Of a stretch of 64,000 bases of DNA, positions 34,540 to 43,191 are shown in pieces. Position 1 is the first letter of the stretch. Each line of letters begins with the position of its first letter. The DNA is taken from contig NZ_CP192056.1 of the NCBI RefSeq assembly GCF_050942215.1, positions 4,898,001 through 4,962,000 on the forward strand. The letters are read 5' to 3'. The notes under the pieces were generated by a model. That model did no database searches and had not been told where the DNA came from. It was given only the letters and a program-made list of their open reading frames with translations. A program made the position numbers and the translations under genes. Source of the stretch: Sphaerimonospora sp050942215. Lineage in GTDB: Bacteria > Actinomycetota > Actinomycetes > Streptosporangiales > Streptosporangiaceae.

Positions 34540-35742
34540 TCACGGCCTCGGGTGCGCCGGCAGCGGTCTGGCGGCGAGCATGCCGAAGGCGAGCTGGAGC
34601 AGGCATGCGCCGATCCCGGCGAGCAGCGGCACCCGCCAGCCGCCGGAGAGCTGGTGAAGCAGTCCGATGGCCACGGGCCCGAGGGCGGCCAGCACGTAGC
34701 CACTCGACTGCGCGACAGCCGACAGCGCGGTCACCGAGGCCGGATCCGGCGCGCGCAACGCGATGATCAGCAGAGCGAGCGCGATCGAGGCGCCCTGACC
34801 GAGTCCCAGGATGACCATCCACAGCCACGGCGTCGTCGTCGGCGCGAGCAGGACCCCGCCGTACCCGACGATCGTCAGAAGCGCGGCGACCGTCACGTGC
34901 GGGACCTGGGACCGAGCCGCTCCGGCGTGTACGGGGACGGTCAGGGTGGCCGCGATCTGGGCCAGGTTCGTCAGTCCCAGCAGATATCCGGCCTGATCGG
35001 CCGCGACGCCGGCGGATTGGAAGATCGTCGGCAGCCAGGCCAGCATGATGTAGAACGTCAGCGACTGCAGCCCCATGAACGCCGTGACGAGCCAGGTGGT
35101 CCTGCTGCGCAGCAGCGCCCGGTACGGCCGATGCCCGGGGGCGCGCTCGCCGCGCCGCGCCGGCGTACGGAACGCCTGAAGCGACCACAGCCCGGCCGCG
35201 ACCAGCGCGAGCAGCGCCACCGACCCGGCGGCCGACCGCCAGCCGACCACCTCGGCGAGCGGGACCATGACCGCCGAGGCCGCGGCCGCCCCCGCGACCA
35301 GACATGAGACGTAGACACCGGTGAGCGGTCCGATCCTGGTGGGAAAGTGCTGCCTCACGATGGCCGGCATGATGACGTTCATGATCGCGATGGCCGCACC
35401 GGCGAGGGCGGCCCCGCCGTAGAGCGCGACGACACCGCCGGCGCTGCGCACGACGACCCCGACCGCCAGGACGAGCAGGCCGATGAGCAGTGTGCGGTCG
35501 AGCCCGGCCCGGCTGGCGAGGAACGGGGCCAGCGGACCGAGCAGGCCGAGGCAGACCACCATGACCGTGGTGATCGCCCCGCCCTGCGCCGCGGTGAGTC
35601 CGAGGTCCCCCATGATGTCGGTCAGCAGCGGGGACACCCCGGCCAGCGCGGGCCGGAGGTTCCACCCCGCCAGGACGAACCCGACTAAAAGCAGAAAACG
35701 GCCACGATCTACCCGATGGTGGTTCATCATCCCCCAAACCAT
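34540..35742 (-). CDS. MFS transporter, CynX/NimT type
   Basis: 400 residues with about 12 hydrophobic helices. VLAGWNLRPALAGVSPLL near the start, PAIVRQHFPTRIGPLTGVYV and the GYVLAALGPVAIGLLHQLSGGWR motif of the second half match the cyanate/2-nitroimidazole-type subgroup. The substrate could be an aromatic or other small organic acid. It is on the same strand as, and 150 bp downstream of, a benzoylformate-decarboxylase-type enzyme, which suggests uptake of its substrate, but no terminator-free operon can be proven. Confidence 0.85.
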   Translation of the reverse strand: MVWGMMNHHRVDRGRFLLLVGFVLAGWNLRPALAGVSPLLTDIMGDLGLTAAQGGAITTVMVVCLGLLGPLAPFLASRAGLDRTLLIGLLVLAVGVVVRSAGGVVALYGGAALAGAAIAIMNVIMPAIVRQHFPTRIGPLTGVYVSCLVAGAAAASAVMVPLAEVVGWRSAAGSVALLALVAAGLWSLQAFRTPARRGERAPGHRPYRALLRSRTTWLVTAFMGLQSLTFYIMLAWLPTIFQSAGVAADQAGYLLGLTNLAQIAATLTVPVHAGAARSQVPHVTVAALLTIVGYGGVLLAPTTTPWLWMVILGLGQGASIALALLIIALRAPDPASVTALSAVAQSSGYVLAALGPVAIGLLHQLSGGWRVPLLAGIGACLLQLAFGMLAARPLPAHPRP

Positions 35743-35892
35743 ATAAGGGTGATCAGCGACGACCTTTCCCCGCCCTGGGACGGCCGGAAGGTGACCGAGG
35801 GAGAACTCTGTGTGGGGTGGCGCATGCGCCGTCTGAACCGCCTGTAGCAGGGCATGCCTCGCCGATCACGCCCTGGGGATGGAACCCACGAG

Positions 35893-37509
35893 CTAGGGAT
35901 GGAACTCGGCGTCGGGCGTGACGGCGACGTCGAGGAGCAGCGGTTCCGTACGCGAGCCGAGCGTGGGGACGACCTCGTCGAGGGCGGCCAGGAGATCGGC
36001 ATGGGAGTCCAGCCGGATCGCCGGGCAGCCGAGAGAACGGGCCATCGCCGAGAGGCTGACCTCGGTGAACGCGGGCCAGGGAGCCTTGCCTGCGCCGTTC
36101 TTCTCCGCCAGCCGGTCCATGATCGCGTAGCGGCCGTTGGCGAGCACGACGAAGAGCGCGCCCACCCGGTAGTGCGCCGCGCTCCACAGCGCCTGGATGC
36201 CGTAGATCGACGATCCGTCTCCGACGACGCCGACCACCGGCCGGTGCGGCAGGGCCATGCGGAGCCCGACCGTCGCGGGGAGGGCGAAGCCGAGCCCGCC
36301 CATGGCCGCGGAGACGAACCCCAGCGGCCGCCGGGCCCGCAGCAGCCGATGCAGGTCGGGCCGGGACGACGGGGTCTCCTCCACCACGATCGCCTCCGGC
36401 GGGAGCCGTACGGCGAGCTCGTGCAGGACATGTGCGGCACGCAGCGGCTCACCGGCACGAGCGGGCACCGGCGGGGTCGGCGCCCGGAAGACCGGCGGAG
36501 CGGGGGCCCGTCCGGGGACCAGGGCGGCGAGCCGCGCGCAGGCCGCCGCGGGATCTGCGAGCATGGCGAGCTCGGCGGGACTGCGGTGCACCTCGGCGGG
36601 GTCGTCGCTCACGACCGCGATCCGCGTGCCGGGGTCGACGAGTGGCCCCGGTTCGTACGGATACTGCCGGAACGCCGCGGCCCCGACCACCAGGACCACG
36701 TCATGGCCCCTGAGCGTCGCCCGCAGTCCGGAGCGGTCGGCGGGCAGGAACCCGGCGAACCGCGGGTGGTCCTGCGGGAAACCGGCCCTTGCTCCGAACG
36801 ACTCCTGCCAGACGGGGCAGCCCAGCCGCTCGACGAGCGAGGTCAGGGCGGCCCAGGCCTCGGCCGAGTCGGCGCCGGCTCCGACCACCAGCGCGGGCGA
36901 GTCCGCCGCCGCGATCAGGGAGGCGAGCGGGGCGAGATCGCGCTCGTCCACAGCGACCGGCCGCATCACCGTGGCCGGCGCGGCCTCGACCGTGCCGTCC
37001 CACTCCGCCGACCAGTCGTCCATCGGCACGATCACCAGCGCCGGGCCGCGGCCGGTGACGGCCTCGTGCCGGGCGCGGGCGATGGCGCCCGGCACGTCCT
37101 GTGCGCGCAGGGGGTGGTCGGTCCAAACGGGGTAGTCCCCGGCAAGGCCGTGCAGCCGCCCGGCGAGAAACGGTTCCAGCGCGAGATGCCGCCGGTCCTG
37201 CTGGCCGACGACGACCACGACCGGGGCTCGGTTGACCCGGGCCGTCGCGATGGCGGAGACCGCGTTCCCGAGCCCCGCCGTGGTGTGGAGCAGCGCGACG
37301 GCCGGGCGGCCGTGGGCGATCGCCCAGCCCGTCGCCATTCCCACGACCGACCCCTCGTGCAGGGCGAGCACGAAGTCCAGATCACCGGGCAGTCCGGCCA
37401 GCATCGGGATCTCGGTGGAACCGGGGTTGCTGAAGATCGTCGTCATGCCGGTGCGGCGGAGCACGTCGAACACGGCATCGCTCACGGTGGTCATCGAGCC
37501 CGTGCTCAT
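35893..37509 (-). CDS. Benzoylformate decarboxylase-type thiamine diphosphate enzyme
   Basis: 538 residues. The N-terminal PYR domain has TTIFSNPGSTEIPML, LALHEGSVVGMATGWA (catalytic Glu) and TTAGLGNAVSAIATA. The PP domain has VVGVVGDGSSIYGIQALWSA...VVLANGRYAIMD (GDG...N metal/ThDP motif). The wording is closest to benzoylformate decarboxylase (MdlC), which decarboxylates phenylglyoxylate to benzaldehyde. Oxalyl-CoA or acetolactate activity is less likely. The ATG at 37509 follows GGAGAG. The neighbouring MFS gene may import the acid. Confidence 0.85.
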   Translation of the reverse strand: MSTGSMTTVSDAVFDVLRRTGMTTIFSNPGSTEIPMLAGLPGDLDFVLALHEGSVVGMATGWAIAHGRPAVALLHTTAGLGNAVSAIATARVNRAPVVVVVGQQDRRHLALEPFLAGRLHGLAGDYPVWTDHPLRAQDVPGAIARARHEAVTGRGPALVIVPMDDWSAEWDGTVEAAPATVMRPVAVDERDLAPLASLIAAADSPALVVGAGADSAEAWAALTSLVERLGCPVWQESFGARAGFPQDHPRFAGFLPADRSGLRATLRGHDVVLVVGAAAFRQYPYEPGPLVDPGTRIAVVSDDPAEVHRSPAELAMLADPAAACARLAALVPGRAPAPPVFRAPTPPVPARAGEPLRAAHVLHELAVRLPPEAIVVEETPSSRPDLHRLLRARRPLGFVSAAMGGLGFALPATVGLRMALPHRPVVGVVGDGSSIYGIQALWSAAHYRVGALFVVLANGRYAIMDRLAEKNGAGKAPWPAFTEVSLSAMARSLGCPAIRLDSHADLLAALDEVVPTLGSRTEPLLLDVAVTPDAEFHP

Positions 37510-37663
37510 CGGCTCTCCTTCGCGACAGGCATGCGTCGACATCAACCGTTCGCCAGCCGAACGATCGTTCTTCACCCGTACCGATTGTGGAAATTACGCC
37601 ACCGGCACAGACCCGTCAATCGCCCTCCGGCGACCGGTGCCGGAGAACAGACATGTTTACTAG

Positions 37664-38703
37664 GGCCTGTATCAAAGTCGGTCAGAGCCATTCGTTGAGT
37701 GCGGCGATGAGGACCGTGGCTTCGTAGCGGACGGCGAGTTTGTCGTATCGGGTGGCGACAGCGCGGTGGCGTTTGAGCCGGTTGATGCCGCACTCCACCG
37801 CATGCCGCTGCTTGTAGATCTGCGGGTCGAAGGCGGGTGGCCGCCCGCCCTTGGATCCTTTGGCGCGGCGGTTGGCGTCCTGGTCGGTCTTGCTGGGGAT
37901 GGTGGCCTTGATCCCGCGGCGGCGCAGGTAGGCGCGGTTGGCCGTGGAGGTGTAGGCCTTGTCGGCAAGGACGCGGTCGGGGCGGGTGCGGGGGCGCCCG
38001 CCGCCCAGCCGGGGCACCCGGATACCGGCGATGACCGCGGTGAACTGCGGGCTGTCGCCGCGCTGTCCCGCGGTCAGCACGATGGCCAGCGGCTTTTGCC
38101 CCTGCTCGCAGGCCAGATGCACTTTGGTGGTCAGCCCGCCACGAGAACGCCCCAGCCCGTGATCGGCCGGCTCGGCGCCGTACCTGCCGCCGGGCGGCTC
38201 GGCCTGCAGATCCCCCTTTTCCGCGCCCCGGCGGCGTGCTGATGCACACGAGCGATGGTGGAGTCCACGCTGACGTCCCAGGTGATGCGTCCGGCCGCGT
38301 CCGCCTGCGCCTGCAAGGCAGTCAGGATCTGCTGCCAGGTGCCGTCCCGTTGATAGCGCCGAAACAGCGCATACACCGCCGGCCAGGATCCGTAGCAGGC
38401 GGGCACATCCCGCCAGGGGGCGCCGACCCGTACCCGCCAGCGGATCCCGTCGATCAGCTGCCGCTTGCTGAACAGCGATGGCCGGCCCGACCGTTTCGGC
38501 GCTGGTAGCAGCGGCTCCAGTACCGCCCACTGCGCATCGGTGAGGTCGAACCGCCGTGTCACCGCTAAGGTGGCCACGAGGTCTCCGGTTTCAGGTTTTT
38601 CTTGGTCGACTAACCACTTACCGGAGACCTCTTATGTTGTCGATCTACGACCTCTCCGACGCGTCAACCGTGCTCAGGCACCACCCGGACTTCGATACAC
38701 GCC
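37664..38703 (-). mobile_element. IS5-family insertion sequence, intact
   Basis: 1040 bp with terminal repeats GGCCTGTATCAAAGTC (left, 37664-37679) and, inverted, GGCGTGTATCGAAGTC (right, 38688-38703), 14 of 16 identical. It is flanked by CTAG duplications (37660-37663, 38704-38707). It lies 15 bp before the operator of the lacI gene. An internal 12-bp inverted repeat (38578-38589, 38620-38631) overlaps the ribosome-binding region of the transposase. Confidence 0.88.
37682..38577 (-). CDS. IS5 family transposase made by ribosomal frameshift
   Basis: The upstream frame (38577 to about 38210) encodes FDLTDAQWAVLEPLLP and RRYQRDGTWQQIL and ends with VSVDSTIARVHQHAAGARKRG. The downstream frame (to 37682) has RSRGGLTTKVHLACEQGQKPL, DKAYTSTANRAYLRRRGIKA and AVECGINRLKRHRAVATRYDK. 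The two overlap at the slippery run AAAAGGGGG (plus-strand CCCCCTTTT, 38212-38220), as in many IS5/IS427 elements that make the full transposase by frameshifting. The GTG at 38577 follows CCGGAGACC. Confidence 0.85.
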
Positions 38704-38721
38704 CTAGGCGGAACGAGGACC

Positions 38722-38735
38722 TGACAACGTTGTCA
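38722..38735. promoter_or_regulatory. LacI-type operator before lacI (TGACAACGTTGTCA)
   Basis: A perfect 14-bp palindrome, 31 bp before the GTG of the LacI-family gene and identical to the site at 43043-43056. Its central CG and GTTGTC half sites are typical of LacI-family operators. It implies autoregulation. Confidence 0.8.
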
Positions 38736-38766
38736 CCACCGTCCGTGATACGGGACGATCAGAACC

Positions 38767-39825
38767 GTGGGAGAGAAGCGATCCGGTCGGCCGACCATGA
38801 ACGACGTGGCGGCGGCCGCGGGCGTGGCGCTGAAGACCGTCTCCCGTGTGGTCAACAGCGAGCCGGGGGTCAACCCGGCCACGGCGGAGCGGGTCCGGGC
38901 CGCGATCGACCGGCTCGGCTACCGGCGCAACGACAGCGCGCGTACGCTGCGCCGGGGCCGCACCGCGAGCATCGGCCTGGTGATCGAGGATGTGGCCGAC
39001 CCGTTCTACGCCGAGCTCAGCCGCGCGGTCGAGGATGTCGCGCTGCGTCACGATCACTTCCTCTTCACCGGCTCCTCCGGGGAGGATCCCGCCAGAGAGC
39101 GTGATCTGGTGCTCGCCTTCTGCGCCCGCCAGGTCGACGGGCTGATCATCGTGCCCGCCGCGACCGACCACGGCTACCTGGCTCCCGAATTCGACGCCGG
39201 CATCAAGGCCGTCTTCGCCGACCGTCCCCCGGGCGCGGGATGCCGCGCCGACTCCGTGCTGAGCGACAACGCGGGCGGTTCGCGTACCGGCGTCGCCCAC
39301 CTGATCGCACACGGGCACCGGCGCATCGGCTTCCTGGCCGACTCGCCCGCCATCTTCACCGCGGTCGAGCGGCTGCGCGGCTATCGAGAGGCCCTGGCCG
39401 CCGCCGGTTTGCCGTACGACGAGAGCCTCGTCGCGATGGGGCACCCGGACCAGGAGCGGGTGTGCGCCGTCGTCGAACGACTGCTCGCGCTGCCGGACCC
39501 GCCGACCGCGCTTTTCACCGGCAACGGCCGGACCACGGTGGCGGCCCTTCGGGTCCTCGACGCGATCGCGGCCCGCCGCCCCCCGAACCACGGGCGCGTA
39601 CGCCACGGTCCGGGGCGCCTGGCCGGCCTGGCGCTGGTCGGCTTCGACGACTTCGAACTGGCCGACCTGCTCGGCGTCACGATCGTGGCGCAGGACCCGT
39701 CCCGGCTCGGCCTGACGGCGGCCGAGATGCTGTTCCGGCGCCTGTCCGGGCACGCCGGGCCGGTCCTGCGCCTGGAGTTGCCCATCCGGCTCATCGAGCG
39801 TGGCTCCGGCGAAACGGCCCCCTGA
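38767..39825 (+). CDS. LacI family transcriptional regulator of the sugar ABC operon
   Basis: 352 residues from GTG. The N-terminal HTH and hinge are classic: PTMNDVAAAAGVALKTVSRVVN and VRAAIDRLGYRRNDSARTLRRG. The sugar-binding core follows (IGLVIEDVADPFYAEL, DGLIIVPAATD, HLIAHGHRRIGFLAD, ALVGFDDFELADLL). It should repress the divergently oriented permease/binding-protein operon, whose promoter carries the same palindrome as this gene. The ligand is probably a plant-type sugar, unknown. An IS5 element lies just upstream and may alter expression. Confidence 0.92.
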   Translation: MGEKRSGRPTMNDVAAAAGVALKTVSRVVNSEPGVNPATAERVRAAIDRLGYRRNDSARTLRRGRTASIGLVIEDVADPFYAELSRAVEDVALRHDHFLFTGSSGEDPARERDLVLAFCARQVDGLIIVPAATDHGYLAPEFDAGIKAVFADRPPGAGCRADSVLSDNAGGSRTGVAHLIAHGHRRIGFLADSPAIFTAVERLRGYREALAAAGLPYDESLVAMGHPDQERVCAVVERLLALPDPPTALFTGNGRTTVAALRVLDAIAARRPPNHGRVRHGPGRLAGLALVGFDDFELADLLGVTIVAQDPSRLGLTAAEMLFRRLSGHAGPVLRLELPIRLIERGSGETAP

Positions 39826-39900
39826 CCCGGCCCGGCTCCCTGGCGCAACCCGCCCCCTGACCCGGCCAGATCAACCCGGGCGTGGTCAACCCGGGCATGG

Positions 39901-40746
39901 TCAGCCCTTCAGCGCGCCGGCCATCAGGCCGCGCATGAAGAACCTCCCCAGCAGCACGTAGACGACCATGGTGGGGATCGACGCGAGGATCGCGGCGGCC
40001 ATCTGCTGGCTGTACGGCACGGTCTGGGCGCCCGCGATGTTGTTCAGCATCACCGTGGCGGGCCATGACGTCGGGCCGGTCAGGAACACCGCGAACAGGA
40101 AGTCGTTCCACATCGAGGTGAACTGCCAGATGATCACGACGGCGAACGCGGGCCCCGAGACCGGGAGGACGATCGACCAGAACGTGCGCAGCATCCCCGC
40201 ACCGTCGACCCGGGACGCCTCGATCAGTTCATCCGGGATCGTGACGTAGTAGTTCCGGAAGATCAGCGTGCAGATCGGGATTCCGTACACGACGTGAACG
40301 AGGGTCAGTCCCGGGATACCGCCGTACAGATCCAGGTTGACCCAGTCGCCCAGATCGACCATGAGCTGGACCAGCGGGATCATCACCCCCTGGTACGGAA
40401 TGAACATCCCGAACAGGAACAGCGTGAACACCACGTCCGCCCCCGGGAAACGCCACTTCGACAGGACGTACCCGTTCATCGAGCCGAGCGCGGCCGAGAG
40501 CAGCGAACCGGGGATCGCGAGCAGGAAGCTGTTGAGTATTCCGGGTTCGAGCTTCTCCCACGCGACGCGCCAGGCCTCGACGGTCCAGACCTTGGGGAGA
40601 TTCCACGCCTGACCGGGGTCGGCCTCGCTGAGCGGCTTGAAGCTGGTGACCAGCAGCACATAGACCGGGATCAGGAACACCACCACGAACAGGACCAGCA
40701 GGCCCAGTCGCACCCAGCGGGCGGCCCGCGTCCTGCCGCGCGTCAT
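39901..40746 (-). CDS. Sugar ABC transporter permease, MalG/CUT1 type
   Basis: 281 residues. Six hydrophobic helices begin with VLFVVVFLIPVYVLLVTSFKP. The EAA loop is DELIEASRVDGAGMLRTFWSIVLP (EAS---G---------I-LP), for contact with the ATPase. The start overlaps the stop of the other permease gene by 3 to 4 bases (ATGA). No ATP-binding gene is in the cluster, so the shared ATPase MsiK encoded elsewhere would drive it, as known for actinomycete CUT1 systems. The ATG at 40746 fits; longer in-frame extensions are not membrane-like. Confidence 0.92.
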   Translation of the reverse strand: MTRGRTRAARWVRLGLLVLFVVVFLIPVYVLLVTSFKPLSEADPGQAWNLPKVWTVEAWRVAWEKLEPGILNSFLLAIPGSLLSAALGSMNGYVLSKWRFPGADVVFTLFLFGMFIPYQGVMIPLVQLMVDLGDWVNLDLYGGIPGLTLVHVVYGIPICTLIFRNYYVTIPDELIEASRVDGAGMLRTFWSIVLPVSGPAFAVVIIWQFTSMWNDFLFAVFLTGPTSWPATVMLNNIAGAQTVPYSQQMAAAILASIPTMVVYVLLGRFFMRGLMAGALKG

Positions 40747-41642
40747 CGGTTCCCCTTTCTGGCGTTCCAGATCAGGTAGGGCACGATGAAGATCACCACG
40801 GACAGCACGATGTAGGCGGCGATGGTCGCGCCCTTGGCCGGGTCGTGCGCGTCGAAGACCGCGGTCCACATGAACGTCGCCGGCACGTCCGTGATGATCT
40901 GCTTGCCCGACACCGCGACCACGAGATCGAAGACCTTGAGCGAGATGTGCCCGAGAATGATCAGTGCCGACAGCGTGACCGGGCGGAGCATCGGCAGGAT
41001 CACCCGCCGGTAGACCTGCCATTCGTTGCATCCGTCGACGCGGGCGGCCTCACGGAGCTCCTCGGGCACGCCGCGGAATCCGGCCAGGAACAGCGCCATG
41101 ATGTATCCGGACATCTGCCAGATCGCCGGAACGGCCATCGCGGCCATCCCCCAATCGGGGTCCCGGAACCACTGCCACTGCAGGAAGTCCAGCCCGAGGT
41201 AGCCGAACAGCCGGTTGAGCCCGACCGCCCGCTCCCCCGTGGCGCTGTTCATCAGCCACCGCCACACGACGCCGGTGGCGATGAACGAGATCGCCATCGG
41301 GAACAGGTAGATCGCCCGGAACCCGCCCTCGCCCCTGATCCCCTTCTCCATCAGGAACGCCAGGAACCAGCCGAGGACGAGCGCGCCGCCGACGAAGACA
41401 GCGGTGAAAATGATCGAGTGCCGGACCGACAGGCCCCAGCGTTCCTCGCTCCAGATGCTGACGAAGTTCTCCAGCCCGACGAAATTGCCGGGAATCTCGG
41501 CGATCTCGTTGTGCTTGTCGGTCATCGCGACCTTGAAGTTCCACCCCAGCAGGCCGTACACGAAGACGGCGATGAGGACGATCGACGGCGACACCAGGAG
41601 CAGCCCGGGCAGCCATCTGCGCACGCGCGTCGTCACTTCCAC
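40743..41642 (-). CDS. Sugar ABC transporter permease, MalF/CUT1 type
   Basis: 299 residues, GTG start. The first helix is WLPGLLLVSPSIVLIAVFVYGLLGW. The EAA motif is EELREAARVDGCNEWQVYRRVILPML. A periplasmic-type loop with FVGLENFVSIWSEERW precedes the second helix, as in MalF. It pairs with the downstream permease and with the binding protein encoded upstream, separated by a 15-bp hairpin. The substrate is probably an oligosaccharide. Confidence 0.92.
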   Translation of the reverse strand: MEVTTRVRRWLPGLLLVSPSIVLIAVFVYGLLGWNFKVAMTDKHNEIAEIPGNFVGLENFVSIWSEERWGLSVRHSIIFTAVFVGGALVLGWFLAFLMEKGIRGEGGFRAIYLFPMAISFIATGVVWRWLMNSATGERAVGLNRLFGYLGLDFLQWQWFRDPDWGMAAMAVPAIWQMSGYIMALFLAGFRGVPEELREAARVDGCNEWQVYRRVILPMLRPVTLSALIILGHISLKVFDLVVAVSGKQIITDVPATFMWTAVFDAHDPAKGATIAAYIVLSVVIFIVPYLIWNARKGNR

Positions 41643-41654
41643 CTCACAAGATCA

Positions 41655-41692
41655 TGTACGGCTCACGCCGTCGCGATGGCGTGAGCCGTACA
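41655..41692 (-). terminator. Intercistronic hairpin between binding protein and permease genes
   Basis: A perfect 15-bp stem TGTACGGCTCACGCC / GGCGTGAGCCGTACA with an 8-nt loop, in the 61-bp gap of the operon. It probably reduces read-through or protects the upstream mRNA, giving more binding protein than permease, as in mal operons. Confidence 0.75.
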
Positions 41693-41703
41693 AGTAGATC
41701 AAC

Positions 41704-42984
41704 TCACTGGTTGTTGTTCTTCGCGGCGGAGACCAGCGCCTCCTGGAGCTTGGCCACGTTCTGGCTCTGCTGGAACAGGCCGACCGCGTCGTTGATCGCG
41801 CTGCGCCAGGCGTCGTTGGCCACCACGCCGTGCTGGATCGAACCGGCGAGCTTGTCCTTCGACCACTCCTCCAGGCTCCAGCCCAGGTAGTCCTGGTAGA
41901 GGGACTTGTCGGCGTCGGTGCGGGCCGGGATCGATCCCTTCAGCGGGTTGAAGGCGTCCTGGCCCTCCTTGCCGGCCGCCACCTTCAGCCACGCGATCGC
42001 GCCGTTCCGGTTGGGCGAGCCCTTGGGCAGCGTGAAGCTGTCCGACAGCCACATGAACGTGCCATCGGTGCCCGGCGAGGCCGCCCAGTCGAAGTCCTTG
42101 TGCGACTCCTTGCCGAGACCGCCCGCCGGCGGGTTGTGGAAGTAGCCGTAGGCCCAGTCGCCCATGATGTTGAAAGCGGCCTCGCCGTCGGCGACCTGCT
42201 TGGCCGCCGGCTGCCAGTCCTCCTGCGGGGTCCCGGCGTACGACAGGATCACCTTGAAGTTCTCCAGCGCCTTGGTGACCTCGGCGCTCGACCAGTCGGC
42301 GTTCGGCTCCCAGAGCCGGTTGTATGCATCGGTGCCGAGCGAGCCGAGCAGCACGCTCTCGAGCAGGTGGACGACGGTCCACTGCGAGCCGATCGACAGC
42401 GGGATCTTCCCGGTCTTCTTCACCTTCTCGAGGTCGGCGACGAACTCGTCGATGGTCGCCGGCGCGCCTTCGACCCCGGCCTCCTGCAGTACGGACGGGT
42501 TGTACCAGAGGACGTTCGACCGGTGGATGTTCACCGGCACCGAGTAGATCTGACCCTGGACCGAGATCTGGTCGATGAGCTGCGGCGGGAAGACGTCCTT
42601 CAGCTTGAGCTCGTCGTAGAGGAAGTTGACCGATTCGAGCTTGCCGCCCTCGATGTATCCCAGGAGCTCGGCGCCCGCGTGCCCCTGGAAGGTGTCCGGC
42701 GGCTGGTTGGCCTGCAGCTTGCTCGACAGCAACGCCCGGGCCTGGTCACCGGAGCCGCCCGCGACGGCGGCGTCGAAGAACTCGAAATCCGGGTTCTGCT
42801 TGGCGAAGATCTCACGCATCGCCTTCAGGCCGTCGGCCTCGCCTGGGCCCGTCCACCACGAGAAGACCTCGACCTTCTTGTGTGCGGCCTCACCCCCTCC
42901 GCTCTCCTTCGCGCCGCCGCAGGCGGTGAGAGTGAGCAGACCGGCCACAGAGACCGCGACGGCCGCCATCCACCGTCGTCTCAT
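41704..42984 (-). CDS. Sugar-binding lipoprotein of the ABC transporter
   Basis: 426 residues with a lipoprotein signal (MRRRWMAAVAVSVAGLLTLTAC, lipobox LTAC, Cys at ~22). The mature part is the CUT1/family 1 solute-binding fold: KVEVFSWWTGPGEADGLKAM, QANQPPDTFQGHAGAELLGY, NIHRSNVLWYNPSVL, FNIMGDWAYGYF. It captures an oligo- or monosaccharide outside the membrane. It is the first gene of the operon, downstream of the operator at 43043. Confidence 0.93.
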   Translation of the reverse strand: MRRRWMAAVAVSVAGLLTLTACGGAKESGGGEAAHKKVEVFSWWTGPGEADGLKAMREIFAKQNPDFEFFDAAVAGGSGDQARALLSSKLQANQPPDTFQGHAGAELLGYIEGGKLESVNFLYDELKLKDVFPPQLIDQISVQGQIYSVPVNIHRSNVLWYNPSVLQEAGVEGAPATIDEFVADLEKVKKTGKIPLSIGSQWTVVHLLESVLLGSLGTDAYNRLWEPNADWSSAEVTKALENFKVILSYAGTPQEDWQPAAKQVADGEAAFNIMGDWAYGYFHNPPAGGLGKESHKDFDWAASPGTDGTFMWLSDSFTLPKGSPNRNGAIAWLKVAAGKEGQDAFNPLKGSIPARTDADKSLYQDYLGWSLEEWSKDKLAGSIQHGVVANDAWRSAINDAVGLFQQSQNVAKLQEALVSAAKNNNQ

Positions 42985-43042
42985 CGCAACATCCCTTCAC
43001 GTTCTCGTGATGACACCGGGTCCCGAGATACGTACGTATTGG

Positions 43043-43056
43043 TGACAACGTTGTCA
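43043..43056. promoter_or_regulatory. LacI-type operator before the sugar transport operon
   Basis: The palindrome TGACAACGTTGTCA, identical to that before lacI (38722-38735). It lies 59 bp before the binding-protein start and is preceded on the plus strand by a second palindrome, ATACGTACGTAT (43028-43039). Confidence 0.8.
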
Positions 43057-43191
43057 GCAAGGCTTCATCAACCCACCTCCGCAGGCTCGGCGTCAAGTTT
43101 GTCCGGATAACGTCTCTGCATCGTGAAAGTTCCACCGGCCTTGTCCGGGAAAGCCGGTGAACCTGTCGGTCCCCACGTTCAAACTGCATCT

